The position numbers and the translations under genes were made by a program. A stretch of 36,563 bases of DNA from Candidatus Brevifilum fermentans (GTDB lineage: Bacteria; Chloroflexota; Anaerolineae; Anaerolineales; Villigracilaceae). Positions within the stretch are counted from its first letter, which is position 1. Every line of letters begins with the position of its first letter. Positions 8,987 to 17,059 of the stretch are shown piece after piece. The notes below the pieces were generated by a model that saw only the letters and a list, made by a program, of their open reading frames with translations, did no database searches and was not told where the DNA came from. Location of the stretch: the NCBI GenBank assembly GCA_945877125.1, contig CAMCQT010000039.1, forward strand, positions 1 through 36,563, in the 5' to 3' direction.

Positions 8987-10114
8987 TCAAGCTTCACCTT
9001 TAATAATTTTGAAAAATTCAGCAAAAATATCATGCGCGTCATGTGGACCTGGCGCAGACTCAGGATGAAACTGCACACTGAAAACGGGTTTATTTTTCAT
9101 TCTCAAACCTTCAAGAGAATCATCATTCAAACTTTTATAAGTGATTTCAACTTCATCAGGATTCAAGTCGTTAGCGGTGACGCAGTAATTATGATTTTGT
9201 GCGGTGATGAGGACTTTACGCGATTGCAAATGTTGAACGGGATGATTCCCGCCATGATGACCGAATTTGAGGCGGTGTGTATCCGCGCCCAGCGCGCGCC
9301 CGATGAGTTGATGTCCGAAACAGATTCCGAAAATGGGCACGCCGCTTTTGATTAATCCGCTGACGGCTTCGACGGCGTAGGGCAAGCCCGCAGGATCGCC
9401 AGGTCCGTTGGAGAGAAAGACTCCGTCGGGTTTCATCGCAAGGACTTCAGCGGTAGTTGTGTCCGCAGGAACGACGGTCACATTTGCACCGTAGCTGGAA
9501 AGGTGGCGAAGAATATTTTCTTTAATACCAAAGTCGTAAGCAACGATACTGACCACTGATAACTGATCACTGTCCACTGCCTTTACCCACTTACGCCCCT
9601 CATCATCCGCCCAGTGATAACTCTCTTTGCAGGTCACTTCCTTCACCATGTCGCGCCCGTCGAGTCCGCTCCAGTTACGCGCCATTTGCAAGAGCACATC
9701 AGCCGATGTGCCTTTTGTCGAGAGCGCGGCTTTTTGCGTGCCGCCGTCGCGCAGTTTGCGAGTCAGCCAGCGCGTGTCCACGCCGCTGATGCCTGGAATG
9801 TTATGCTGCGCCAGCCAATCGGAAAGCGAATGCGCCGAGCGCCAATTGGAAACAACAGGACTCAACGAGCGGATGACCGCCGCTGAAACCTGTGGCTTGG
9901 CTGACTCATCATCTTCCAAATTGATCCCCACGTTGCCGATGTGCGACACGGTGAACAGCACGCCTTGTCCGCGATACGAAGGGTCGGTGAGAATTTCCTG
10001 ATAGCCTGTCATGCTGGTGTTGAACACCAACTCAAACACGGCGTCGGTCTCCGCGCCGAAAGCCTGACCTTCGATCACGGTTCCATCTTCGAGCACAAGT
10101 GTCGCAAACTTCAT
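8987..10114 (-). CDS. carA: Carbamoyl-phosphate synthase small (glutaminase) subunit
   Basis: CarA hydrolyses glutamine and channels ammonia to CarB. The 375-residue protein has the N-terminal CarA domain ([20 protein letters not shown] at 31-50) and a class I glutamine amidotransferase domain with the triad visible: Cys265 in GICFGHQ, His350 and Glu352 in [10 protein letters not shown] 10114 overlaps the purB stop by 4 bp (ATGA), so translation is probably coupled. A short repeat of the ACTGATAACTGATCACTG type is in frame at about residues 180-189, at the junction between the two domains. Length is normal for the family. It works with carB immediately downstream. Confidence 0.95.
   Translation of the reverse strand: MKFATLVLEDGTVIEGQAFGAETDAVFELVFNTSMTGYQEILTDPSYRGQGVLFTVSHIGNVGINLEDDESAKPQVSAAVIRSLSPVVSNWRSAHSLSDWLAQHNIPGISGVDTRWLTRKLRDGGTQKAALSTKGTSADVLLQMARNWSGLDGRDMVKEVTCKESYHWADDEGRKWVKAVDSDQLSVVSIVAYDFGIKENILRHLSSYGANVTVVPADTTTAEVLAMKPDGVFLSNGPGDPAGLPYAVEAVSGLIKSGVPIFGICFGHQLIGRALGADTHRLKFGHHGGNHPVQHLQSRKVLITAQNHNYCVTANDLNPDEVEITYKSLNDDSLEGLRMKNKPVFSVQFHPESAPGPHDAHDIFAEFFKIIKGEA
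9548..9579. repeat. Repeat C (ACTGATAACTGATCACTG type), in frame in carA
   Basis: Period-like units of about 8-10 bases (CCACTGATAACTGATCACTG), read as DSDQLSVVS between the two CarA domains. Related copies lie at 12685-12704 and 21860-21893. Confidence 0.7.
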
Positions 10115-11472
10115 GAATTCACCACGCGGTCTGTCAATTGGATGGCAAGCCCGATATAAGATTCTGGCGACAGATTCTTTAGTTTCTTGCGCGTTTCAAC
10201 GTCCACATCAATCGCGTCCACCCAGGATTTATATTCCGCTTCGGTTAAGATGCGTCCGCGAGTTTGTTCTTTGAGCGATTCATACGCGTCAGGTTTTCCA
10301 ACCGCGCGCAGGATGGTCTGTGCGCCTTCGGAGACGACTTCCCAATGGGCATTTAATTCGGCTTTGAGTTTTTCCTGGTCAGGAGCAATGCGCTTCAACC
10401 CACGCTGGAAATTGATCCAGGCGATCAGGCTGTGTCCCAGCGCCGTGCCAAACGTGCGGCGAACCGTTGAGTCTGAGAGGTCGCGTTGCAGGCGTGAGAC
10501 TGTCAGCTTTTGCGCGTAATGTGTGAAGAGTGAATTGGCTACGCCGAGATTACCTTCGGCGTTTTCAAAGTCAATCGGGTTGACCTTTTGCGGCATGGTA
10601 GACGAGCCAACTTCGCCAGCGACAACCGCCTGTTTGAGAGTGCCGTCGCTGATATAACGCCAGATGTCCTGCGCGAAATCTATCAAAATGGAATTGGTCA
10701 AGCGGATGAGATCAAAGTATCGCACCCAATTATCGTATGGCAAAATTTGGGTGGTGAGCAGGTTGGGTTCAAGATCAAAACTCGAAACGAATTCTTCGCT
10801 GAATGAAATCCAGTCCACTTGCGGGGCGGCAGATTGCAAGGCGTTGAAGTTGCCGACTGCGCCCGTCAGCTTGGCTTCAAATCGGAAGGCGGATATTTCG
10901 GCGTGAGTCTTTTTGAGGCGTGCAATGAAAACGGCGAATTCCTTGCCAAGCGTGGTGGGGACTGCAAATTGTCCGTGTGTGCGGGCGAGCATGGGAACGG
11001 AGCGGGAACGGATGGCGAAGTTGGAGAGATTGGTAATTAGTAATTGGAGATTGGGGAGAATAATCTTGTCCCTTGATTCTTTCAAAGCGATGGCTTGACC
11101 AAGGCTGTTGGTGTCTTCGGAGGTTAATCCAAAATGAATCCACGGGAGCAGGTCTTCGAGTGACGTGCCTTGCAGTTTTTCCTGCAAAAAATATTCGATG
11201 GCTTTGACATCGTGACGTGTCTTGCGTTCGTATTCCATAATCGATTCTGCGTCAGCGGAGGAAAAATTTTCTTTGATGGATTCGAGCTGGGCAGACTCGG
11301 AGTCGCTCAAGGGGCGGAAAATGCCTGTTTTGGAAAGAGCAGCTAAAAAGTTAAGCTCGACGCGGACTCTATCGCGTAGAAAAGCGAACTCGGAGAAGAA
11401 TCCGCTGAGGGGGGCGGTGGCTTCGGCGTAGCGTCCATCCAGTGGCGAAATGGCGTGGAGTGTATCAGTCAT
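10111..11472 (-). CDS. purB: Adenylosuccinate lyase
   Basis: PurB cleaves fumarate from SAICAR in the IMP pathway and from adenylosuccinate on the way to AMP. The 453-residue product has the fumarase/aspartase-superfamily signature [11 protein letters not shown] (about 289-299) and the catalytic-histidine segment ARTHGQ (about 163-168). The start at ATG 11472 gives the family-type N-terminus [16 protein letters not shown] and overlaps the upstream purH stop by 8 bp. The frame continues 10 codons further upstream but that start is less likely. Length fits the E. coli-type enzyme. A repeat insertion reading [12 protein letters not shown] (about 140-151) lies in frame before the ARTHGQ segment. 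Confidence 0.95.
   Translation of the reverse strand: MTDTLHAISPLDGRYAEATAPLSGFFSEFAFLRDRVRVELNFLAALSKTGIFRPLSDSESAQLESIKENFSSADAESIMEYERKTRHDVKAIEYFLQEKLQGTSLEDLLPWIHFGLTSEDTNSLGQAIALKESRDKIILPNLQLLITNLSNFAIRSRSVPMLARTHGQFAVPTTLGKEFAVFIARLKKTHAEISAFRFEAKLTGAVGNFNALQSAAPQVDWISFSEEFVSSFDLEPNLLTTQILPYDNWVRYFDLIRLTNSILIDFAQDIWRYISDGTLKQAVVAGEVGSSTMPQKVNPIDFENAEGNLGVANSLFTHYAQKLTVSRLQRDLSDSTVRRTFGTALGHSLIAWINFQRGLKRIAPDQEKLKAELNAHWEVVSEGAQTILRAVGKPDAYESLKEQTRGRILTEAEYKSWVDAIDVDVETRKKLKNLSPESYIGLAIQLTDRVVNS
11027..11058. repeat. Repeat B, in frame in purB
   Basis: It contains ATTGGTAATTAGTAATTGG followed by another AGATTGGGG unit, and is translated on the minus strand as NLQLLITNL. Confidence 0.75.
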
Positions 11473-12037
11473 GGTTGAGGTGTCCTGCGATCGTGGCGTC
11501 ATAATGCGCGGTGGCTTGAAAGCCTTTGATGGCTAACTTCTTGCGGGTGGCGAAGGGAATCTCGCCGCTTTGAAGCGCGGATAAGATGGCGGTGTAATCG
11601 GCGGGGTCGCAAACGAGGGTGACGCGCTCGTGGTTTTTTGCCGCGGCGCGAATCAACGTGACGCCGCCGATGTCGATGTTTTCGATGACTTCTTCGTAGG
11701 TGACATTTGGCTTGGCGATGGTGGCTTCGAAGGGATACAGATTTACGGCGACGAGGTCGATGTAATCCCAGCCGAGGTCGAGAAGTTCCTTGTGATCGGC
11801 GTCGGTTGGGCGGGCGAGTAATCCGCCGTGGATGGCGGGGTGCAGGGTTTTGACTCTGCCGCCAAGAATTTCTGGCGACTGGGTGTAATCGGCAACTTCG
11901 GTGACGGTGATTCCTTTTTCGCGCAGAAGTTTGGCGGTGCCGCCTGAGGCGAGCAGAGTCCAGCCGAGGGAGCTGAGACCTTGGGCGAATTCGATGATTC
12001 CAGTTTTGTCGTGGACGGAGAGAATGGCAATGGGCAT
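11465..12037 (-). CDS. purH: IMP cyclohydrolase (N-terminal half of PurH as a separate gene)
   Basis: The 190-residue protein matches the MGS-like IMP cyclohydrolase domain of bifunctional PurH, which closes FAICAR to IMP, the last step of the pathway. Family motifs are SVHDKTGIIEFAQGL (7-21), LASGGTAKLLRE, GGRVKTLHPAIHGGLLAR and ENIDIGGVTLIRAAAKN. The AICAR transformylase domain that normally follows is absent; it is encoded by a separate gene at 12703-13881, with purN between them. ATG 12037 has an AGGAA site about 10 bases upstream. The stop overlaps the purB start. Confidence 0.93.
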   Translation of the reverse strand: MPIAILSVHDKTGIIEFAQGLSSLGWTLLASGGTAKLLREKGITVTEVADYTQSPEILGGRVKTLHPAIHGGLLARPTDADHKELLDLGWDYIDLVAVNLYPFEATIAKPNVTYEEVIENIDIGGVTLIRAAAKNHERVTLVCDPADYTAILSALQSGEIPFATRKKLAIKGFQATAHYDATIAGHLNHD

Positions 12038-12050
12038 GAGATGAGTTCCT

Positions 12051-12102
12051 TTTGTAAACGGACTTTATAACGGACTCACGGACGGCAACGGATTTTGTCT
12101 GT
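12051..12102. repeat. Repeat A (ACGGA type) covering the purN stop codon
   Basis: The unit TTTGTAAACGGACTTTATAA is followed by a CGGACTCACGGACGG core. It fills the 38-bp purN-purH gap and extends into the last codons of purN. On the minus strand the repeat encodes the tail IRCRP and the TGA at 12078-12076. It ends next to the ribosome site of the following gene. Confidence 0.85.
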
Positions 12103-12684
12103 GAGTAGATCTTTTATGGTTTGGACGAGGATGCGATGTTCTGTTTCGTGAATGCGGGCTTCGAGAGATTCTAGTGTGTCGGTTGGGTGAATTGGGACAA
12201 GTTCTGTTGCGAGTACGGGACCGTTGTCTACGCCTTCGTCTGGGACGAGGTGAACCATGATGCCTGTGTGATTTATTTCGCCAAGTTGATGGGCTGCGAA
12301 TGCACGTTCGATGGCGTGGGTGCCAGGGAAGGTATTTGGCAGGGCGGGGTGCAAGTTGATGACGCGGTTTGGAAAATGTTCGAGAAAGGCAGAGGTCAGC
12401 AGGCGCATCCAGCCAGCGAGGATGATGTAGTTGGGTTGTTTGGCGGTTATGTAGTTGGCAAGGCGGGCGTCGTAGTCGCGGCGGGATTCGTTTTCAAGTT
12501 TAGCAAAATGGATGGCTTCAACGCCTGCATTTTGTGCGCGCGTCAATCCGTGGGCATCCGCTTTGTTGGAGATGACGGAGATGACGGATGCAGGAAGTTC
12601 ATCAGATTTACAAGCATCGAGAATAGCTTGCAGGTTGGAGCCATTGCCAGAGATGAGGACGACGAGGCGGGGAAGAGAGGTCAT
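12076..12684 (-). CDS. purN: Phosphoribosylglycinamide formyltransferase (GAR transformylase)
   Basis: PurN transfers a formyl group from 10-formyl-tetrahydrofolate to GAR, the third step of purine synthesis. The 202-residue product has the phosphate loop ISGNGSNLQA (11-20) and the catalytic trio Asn110, His112 (VINLHPALPNTFPG) and Asp153 (VPDEGVDNGPV). ATG 12684 lies 18 bp after the upstream purH stop, the gap being a repeat of type C. The final residues and the stop codon come from repeat A, so the natural C-terminus may have been replaced. The gene sits between the two halves of a split purH, so two folate-using transformylases are neighbours. Confidence 0.94.
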   Translation of the reverse strand: MTSLPRLVVLISGNGSNLQAILDACKSDELPASVISVISNKADAHGLTRAQNAGVEAIHFAKLENESRRDYDARLANYITAKQPNYIILAGWMRLLTSAFLEHFPNRVINLHPALPNTFPGTHAIERAFAAHQLGEINHTGIMVHLVPDEGVDNGPVLATELVPIHPTDTLESLEARIHETEHRILVQTIKDLLTDKIRCRP

Positions 12685-12704
12685 CAGTAATCAGTTATCA
12701 GTTT
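12685..12704. repeat. Repeat C filling the purH-purN gap
   Basis: The sequence CAGTAATCAGTTATCAGTTT makes up the whole 18-bp gap and touches the preceding stop codon. It is the same type as the in-frame copies in carA and purL. Confidence 0.65.
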
Positions 12705-13881
12705 AGTGATGGAAGAGGCGCACGCCTGAGAATATCATAGTCATGCCGTATTCGTTTGCGGCTTGGATGACGATGTCGTCGCGGGTGGAGCCGCCTGGTT
12801 CCAAAACATATTTGACTCCGCTGGCGGCGGCGCGGTCAATGCTGTCGCGGAAGGGGAAGAAGGCGTCGGAGCCGAGGGTCACAGAATTTAGCTTGGAGAG
12901 CCACTGCTGCTTTTCGTCGAGAGTCAACTGTCGGGGAGTATGATCGAAGATGTTGCTCCAGTCTGCTTTTTCGTTGGGAGTCACATCGTCGCGCAGAAAT
13001 TGGTCAATGGCGTTATCGCGGTCGGGGCGTTTGATGGCTGACCTGAACGGGAGTTCCAAAATGGCGGGATGCTGGCGCAAGAACCACAAATCCGCTTTTT
13101 GACCCGCGAGGCGCACGCAATGAATACGCGATTGCTGTCCCGCGCCGACGCCGATGGCTTGACCATCGGCAACGAAACAAACGGAATTGGACTGGGTGTA
13201 CTTGAGCGTGATCCATGCGATGGTGAGATCGCGGATGGCAGGCGCGGGCAGGTCTTTCTTTGTGGTGACGATGTTGGTGAAATCGGATGGCGTGACGAGA
13301 CGGTCGTGGCGGCGCTGTTCAAAGCGGACGCCAAAGACTTCGCGAACTTCCTGAATGGATGATGGCTCGTACGACGGGTCAATTTGCACGACTGCATATT
13401 TGCCCTGCTTTTTGTTTTTGAGAATTTCCAACGCGGCGGGTTCGTAGGCGGGCGCGATGACTCCGTCGGAGACCTCGCGAGCAATTAACTTCGCTGTTGA
13501 GACATCAACGGTGTCGGATAGCGCAATGAAATCGCCGAAGGAACACAGGCGATCAGCTCCACGGGCACGGGCGTAGGCTGTGGCAAGCGGAGAGAGTTCG
13601 AGGTCATCGACGAAATAGGCTTTCTTGAGCGCATCCGATAACGGGTTGGCAACGGCAACGCCCGCTGGACTGACATGCTTGAATGACGCGGCGGCGGGCA
13701 AGTTGAGTGCGGCTTTGAGTTCGCGCACAAGCTGCCATGAGTTGAGGGCATCGAGTAAATTAATGTAGCCAGGCGCGCCGTTTAGAACGGTGATGGGGAG
13801 GTCAGCATCAGATGGCATGAAGACGCGCGCGGGCCCTTGCTGGGGGTTGGCGCCGTAGCGCAGGGGGAGGGAAGATGGCAT
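12703..13881 (-). CDS. purH: AICAR transformylase (C-terminal half of PurH as a separate gene)
   Basis: The 392-residue product corresponds to the AICARFT domain of PurH, which formylates AICAR with 10-formyl-tetrahydrofolate. It starts MPSSLPLRYGANPQQGPARV, matching the usual LRYGxNPHQ opening of this domain. It carries the catalytic Lys68-His69 pair in SFKHVSPAGVAV, QSNSVCFVADGQAIGVGAGQQSR, and the C-terminal LEPGGSTRDDIVIQAANEYG. No cyclohydrolase domain is attached; that is the gene at 11465-12037. ATG 13881 is preceded by AAGGAACTCCTCC. The gap to purM upstream (170 bp) is a tandem repeat A array. Confidence 0.94.
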   Translation of the reverse strand: MPSSLPLRYGANPQQGPARVFMPSDADLPITVLNGAPGYINLLDALNSWQLVRELKAALNLPAAASFKHVSPAGVAVANPLSDALKKAYFVDDLELSPLATAYARARGADRLCSFGDFIALSDTVDVSTAKLIAREVSDGVIAPAYEPAALEILKNKKQGKYAVVQIDPSYEPSSIQEVREVFGVRFEQRRHDRLVTPSDFTNIVTTKKDLPAPAIRDLTIAWITLKYTQSNSVCFVADGQAIGVGAGQQSRIHCVRLAGQKADLWFLRQHPAILELPFRSAIKRPDRDNAIDQFLRDDVTPNEKADWSNIFDHTPRQLTLDEKQQWLSKLNSVTLGSDAFFPFRDSIDRAAASGVKYVLEPGGSTRDDIVIQAANEYGMTMIFSGVRLFHH

Positions 13882-13892
13882 GGAGGAGTTCC

Positions 13893-14051
13893 TTTGTAAA
13901 CGGACTTTGTAACGGATTCACGGATGAGAACAGATTTTGTAAACGGACTTTATAACGGATTCACGGATGAGAACGGACTTTGTAAACGGACTTTGTAACG
14001 GATTCACGGATGAAAACGGATTTTGTAAACGGACTTACGAATGGGAACGGG
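13893..14051. repeat. Repeat A tandem array, 43-bp period, between purM and purH
   Basis: Units starting TTTGTAAACGGACTTT begin at 13893, 13936, 13979 and 14022, a constant 43-bp spacing. Three units are full and the fourth is partial and diverged. Each full unit carries the core AACGGATTCACGGATGA. The array starts immediately after the purM stop codon and ends beside the ribosome site of the next gene, so it occupies nearly the whole gap. No unique spacers occur. Confidence 0.95.
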
Positions 14052-15677
14052 TTAGGTGATTAGGCGGACTTTCTTTTCGCCGCTGACGAGTTCTCCAATG
14101 ATGAAGGTTTGTTCTGGGATGAGTTTTTGGATTTCGGCGGATTTGGTTTTGTCTACAATGGCGATCATGCCGATGCCCATGTTGAAGACGCGGTACATTT
14201 CGTCGGCGGCGATGTGCCCTTCGGACTGAATCAATTTCCAGAGTGGAGGGGGCGTCCATGAGTCAATTTTTATTTTTGCATCCAAGTCATCTGGCAAAAT
14301 GCGCGGGATGTTTTCAATAAATCCGCCGCCCGTGATGTGAGCAAGGGCTTTGATATTTGAGAGCACGGAATGGAGAACTGAAAAATAGGAACGATGTGGG
14401 GCAAGCAGAGCGTCTGCGAGTGAACAGCCAAGTTCAGGAATAACAGATTCGAGCGGCATATCCAAAAAGACTTTGCGGATCAATGAATAGCCGTTCGTGT
14501 GGGGTCCTGAGGATGTGAGACCGATGAGCACGTCGCCTGCCTGTAAATTCCTGCGCGGCAGAACATCCTCGCGCTCCACCACGCCGATAATTGTCCCAGC
14601 CAAGTCAAATTCGTTTGGCTGATAGACACCTGGCATTTCAGCAGTCTCGCCGCCGAGCAGTGCCATGCCCGCTTCTTTGCACGCCTCTGCAATGCCTGTC
14701 ACTACTTCGGCAGTTTGTTCGGGATTTAATTTGGACGTGGCGAAATAGTCCATAAAAAATAGTGGACGCGCACCCTGCACCAAAATATCGTTGATGCAGT
14801 GATTGACGATGTCATGCCCGATGCCGCGATAGCGCCCAGTGGATGCGGCAAGTTTTACCTTTGTGCCAACTCCGTCTGTTGAAGCAACCAATACGGGCGA
14901 CTTCATTTCTTTCAAAACGGATGCATCGAATAATCCGCCAAAGGAACCGATGCCTGCTAAAACAGATGGGGTGTACATGGATTTGACGGCAGACTTCATT
15001 AAGTCAACAGTGCGGTTGCCTGCGTTAATGTCAACGCCAGACATGCTGTAAGCGGACTCTGTCACGGAATCACGGATTGGAGCGGACACATCAACGGACT
15101 CTGTCACAGAATCACGGACTGGAGCGGACGAAAGGGTAGAGGGTTGATTAGCAAGATCACTTATGACAGAAAAGCGGATTGGTTGGCTGGCTGACAATGC
15201 ATCTTCGAGTGGAAGTGTTGTACCGGGCAGAGTCCAGATCACACGGTATAAATACTTTTGCCAATCTTGCATGTTGATAGGACGCAGGATACGTTTGAAT
15301 TCAAGCGTTGATTGCCCAAAGTTATATAACATTCCCACGGGACTACCAGTCGCAGCAAGATAAACAAGTACCTGATGAAGTTCATGGTCGGTGAGGTCAT
15401 GGCTTAATGCCTTGCATTCCACGACCAGGGAATTCTCAATCCACAAATCAAGGTAGAGATAGCCCACCATCGAATCATTGATCCAAACTTCGACGCGTTG
15501 TTCCATTTCTGTTCGCAGTCCCGCCGCACGACATAGTTCGACGAGCCGACGTTGATAAAACTCCTCTTTATGCCCCGACTTCAATTCGCGCATCACCTGC
15601 ATTGCCAACCCATTGACTTTGTATGTCAACTCGTCCAATGGTGTTTTTACCAGTCCAGTTTTTTCTTTTGCCATCAT
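14052..15677 (-). CDS. purM: GxxExxY (PDDEXK nuclease-like) domain fused to phosphoribosylformylglycinamidine cyclo-ligase (PurM)
   Basis: One 541-residue frame holds two unrelated domains. Residues 1-135 match the GxxExxY family: GHKEEFY at 35-41, and a PDDEXK-like core with Asp77 and Glu87-Cys-Lys89 (YLDLWIENSLVVECKAL). Residues 212-541 are PurM, which closes FGAM to AIR: SGVDINAGN, ASTDGVGTKVKLA, HDIVNHCINDILVQGA and GGETAEMPGVY are family motifs. The linker, about 184-211, is two copies of repeat A read as SAPVRDSVTESVDV and SAPIRDSVTESAYS. Start ATG 15677 (or 15674) has GGAGG just upstream. An internal ATG at 15044 would give normal-length PurM but has no ribosome site. The fusion is not standard for PurM and looks built by the repeat. 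Confidence 0.92.
   Translation of the reverse strand: MMAKEKTGLVKTPLDELTYKVNGLAMQVMRELKSGHKEEFYQRRLVELCRAAGLRTEMEQRVEVWINDSMVGYLYLDLWIENSLVVECKALSHDLTDHELHQVLVYLAATGSPVGMLYNFGQSTLEFKRILRPINMQDWQKYLYRVIWTLPGTTLPLEDALSASQPIRFSVISDLANQPSTLSSAPVRDSVTESVDVSAPIRDSVTESAYSMSGVDINAGNRTVDLMKSAVKSMYTPSVLAGIGSFGGLFDASVLKEMKSPVLVASTDGVGTKVKLAASTGRYRGIGHDIVNHCINDILVQGARPLFFMDYFATSKLNPEQTAEVVTGIAEACKEAGMALLGGETAEMPGVYQPNEFDLAGTIIGVVEREDVLPRRNLQAGDVLIGLTSSGPHTNGYSLIRKVFLDMPLESVIPELGCSLADALLAPHRSYFSVLHSVLSNIKALAHITGGGFIENIPRILPDDLDAKIKIDSWTPPPLWKLIQSEGHIAADEMYRVFNMGIGMIAIVDKTKSAEIQKLIPEQTFIIGELVSGEKKVRLIT
15052..15128. repeat. Repeat A, two copies in frame forming the purM linker
   Basis: Two units with the core GACTCTGTCACGGAATCACG (second unit CACAGAATCACG) are spaced 42 bp apart. 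On the minus strand neither contains a stop, so they join the nuclease-like domain to PurM. Confidence 0.92.
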
Positions 15678-15694
15678 TCCTCCAACTTAACCAC

Positions 15695-15733
15695 ATCCGT
15701 TTCTATCCGTGAGTCCGTGACAGAGTCCGTTTA
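15695..15733. repeat. Repeat A (inverted) covering the purD stop codon
   Basis: In plus orientation it reads TATCCGTGAGTCCGTGACAG followed by AGTCCGTTTA, the inverse of the copies to the left. On the minus strand it encodes the PurD tail KRTLSRTHG and the TAG stop at 15705-15703. Confidence 0.85.
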
Positions 15734-16977
15734 CCAATATCATTTCTATACTGCATACCTTCAAATGAAACTTTTTCAATATTAGCATACACATCTCGAA
15801 TTGCAACACCAATCTCGTTTGCCCACGTTGTTAATCCAAACACGCGCCCGCCCGCAGTAATGATGTTTCCGTTACTATCCGTTTTTGTGCCTGCATAAAA
15901 ACAAACCACGTTCTCTGGAAGTTCTGAAAACTCAACTTTCTTTCCGCTTTCGGACTTTTCTGGATACCCTTTGCTTGCCAGCACTACACAAACGGCTGCG
16001 CCATCTTTCCAGCGGATATCTACGTCTGCCAAATTCCCATTCACGCAAGCATCGACAACATCAAGCAAATCTGTTTCCAGCAATGGAAGCACGACCTGCG
16101 TTTCAGGGTCGCCAAAGCGGCAGTTGAATTCCAGGACGCTGAGTCCGCTCTTCGTTAAGATAAGACCCGCGTAGAGAACGCCAACGAATGGATTTCCTTC
16201 CATCCGCATTCCATCAATCGCAGGCTTCAAAACAGATTCGATTGCTTCGGTCATCATCTCTGCTGTGAAGATGGGTGCGGGCGCATACGCTCCCATGCCG
16301 CCTGTGTTCGGACCCTGGTCATCATCCAGCAAACGCTTGTGATCTTGCGCGGGCAGCATCGGCATAACGGATGTCCCGTCTGTGAAGGACATCAACGAAA
16401 CTTCCTGACCGCTCAAGCGTTCTTCGATGACCACCTCAAGCCCTGCATCGCCAAAAGTTTTTTCGATAAAAATATTTTCAAGCGTGGTCTTCGCTTTCTC
16501 AAACGTATCAGGCAAAATCACGCCCTTGCCCGCCGCCAAACCAGACGCCTTAATTACAACTGGGTAATCAACAGATTTCAAATATCGGATGGCTTCATCC
16601 AGTTGAGTGAATGTGGCATAGCGTGCGGTTGGGATATGATGCCGTGCCATAAAATCTTTTGAAAATACCTTCGACGACTCAATCTGCGCCGCAGCCTGCT
16701 TCGGACCAAAACAGCGGATGCCACTCTCGAAGAGCGAATCTACCAGCCCCGCCGCGAGCGGAATTTCTGGACCAACAATTACCAGATCAATCCGTTCATC
16801 CATGCAAAAACGAATAACGTCTGCATGGTTGTCTGTGTCGATGGGTACATTTTCACCGCAGGTCATTGTCCCTGGGTTGCCAGGCGCAATAAAAAGTTTA
16901 CTCAACCGTGGAGACTGCGCCACCTTCCATGCCAGCGCGTGCTCGCGTCCGCCTGAACCAATGATCAAAACATTCAT
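15703..16977 (-). CDS. purD: Phosphoribosylamine-glycine ligase
   Basis: PurD joins glycine to phosphoribosylamine with ATP (second step of the pathway). The 424-residue product starts MNVLIIGSGGREHALAWKVA, the usual PurD N-terminus, and has ATP-grasp motifs PVVIKASGLAAGKGVILPDT, DDQGPNTGGMGAYAPAPIF and LEFNCRFGDPETQVVLPLL. I chose ATG 16977 with a GAGG site 9-12 bases upstream; the frame extends to 17028 but that part is repeat-derived. The last nine residues (KRTLSRTHG) and the stop come from repeat A, so the tail is foreign to the family. Confidence 0.95.
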   Translation of the reverse strand: MNVLIIGSGGREHALAWKVAQSPRLSKLFIAPGNPGTMTCGENVPIDTDNHADVIRFCMDERIDLVIVGPEIPLAAGLVDSLFESGIRCFGPKQAAAQIESSKVFSKDFMARHHIPTARYATFTQLDEAIRYLKSVDYPVVIKASGLAAGKGVILPDTFEKAKTTLENIFIEKTFGDAGLEVVIEERLSGQEVSLMSFTDGTSVMPMLPAQDHKRLLDDDQGPNTGGMGAYAPAPIFTAEMMTEAIESVLKPAIDGMRMEGNPFVGVLYAGLILTKSGLSVLEFNCRFGDPETQVVLPLLETDLLDVVDACVNGNLADVDIRWKDGAAVCVVLASKGYPEKSESGKKVEFSELPENVVCFYAGTKTDSNGNIITAGGRVFGLTTWANEIGVAIRDVYANIEKVSFEGMQYRNDIGKRTLSRTHG

Positions 16978-17017
16978 AAATACAACCTCATTCACAAAGT
17001 TTACACACCCAAACCTC

Positions 17018-17056
17018 TCCGTTCCCATCCGTGAATCCGTGACAGAGTCCGTTTAT
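17018..17056. repeat. Repeat A (inverted) in the purF-purD gap
   Basis: It contains CATCCGTGAATCCGTGACAG and then AGTCCGTTTATAAA, ending 3 bases from the purF stop codon. It fills about half of the 82-bp gap. Confidence 0.88.
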
Positions 17057-17059
17057 AAA

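Noticed and set aside
8926-9078. 51-residue N-terminal extension of CarB
   Set aside because: It is translated from repeat D and intergenic sequence; the family start MKRTDIHTI is at 8925.
13893-14051. CRISPR-like regular repeat array
   Set aside because: The 43-bp units are directly tandem with no unique spacers and no cas genes nearby.
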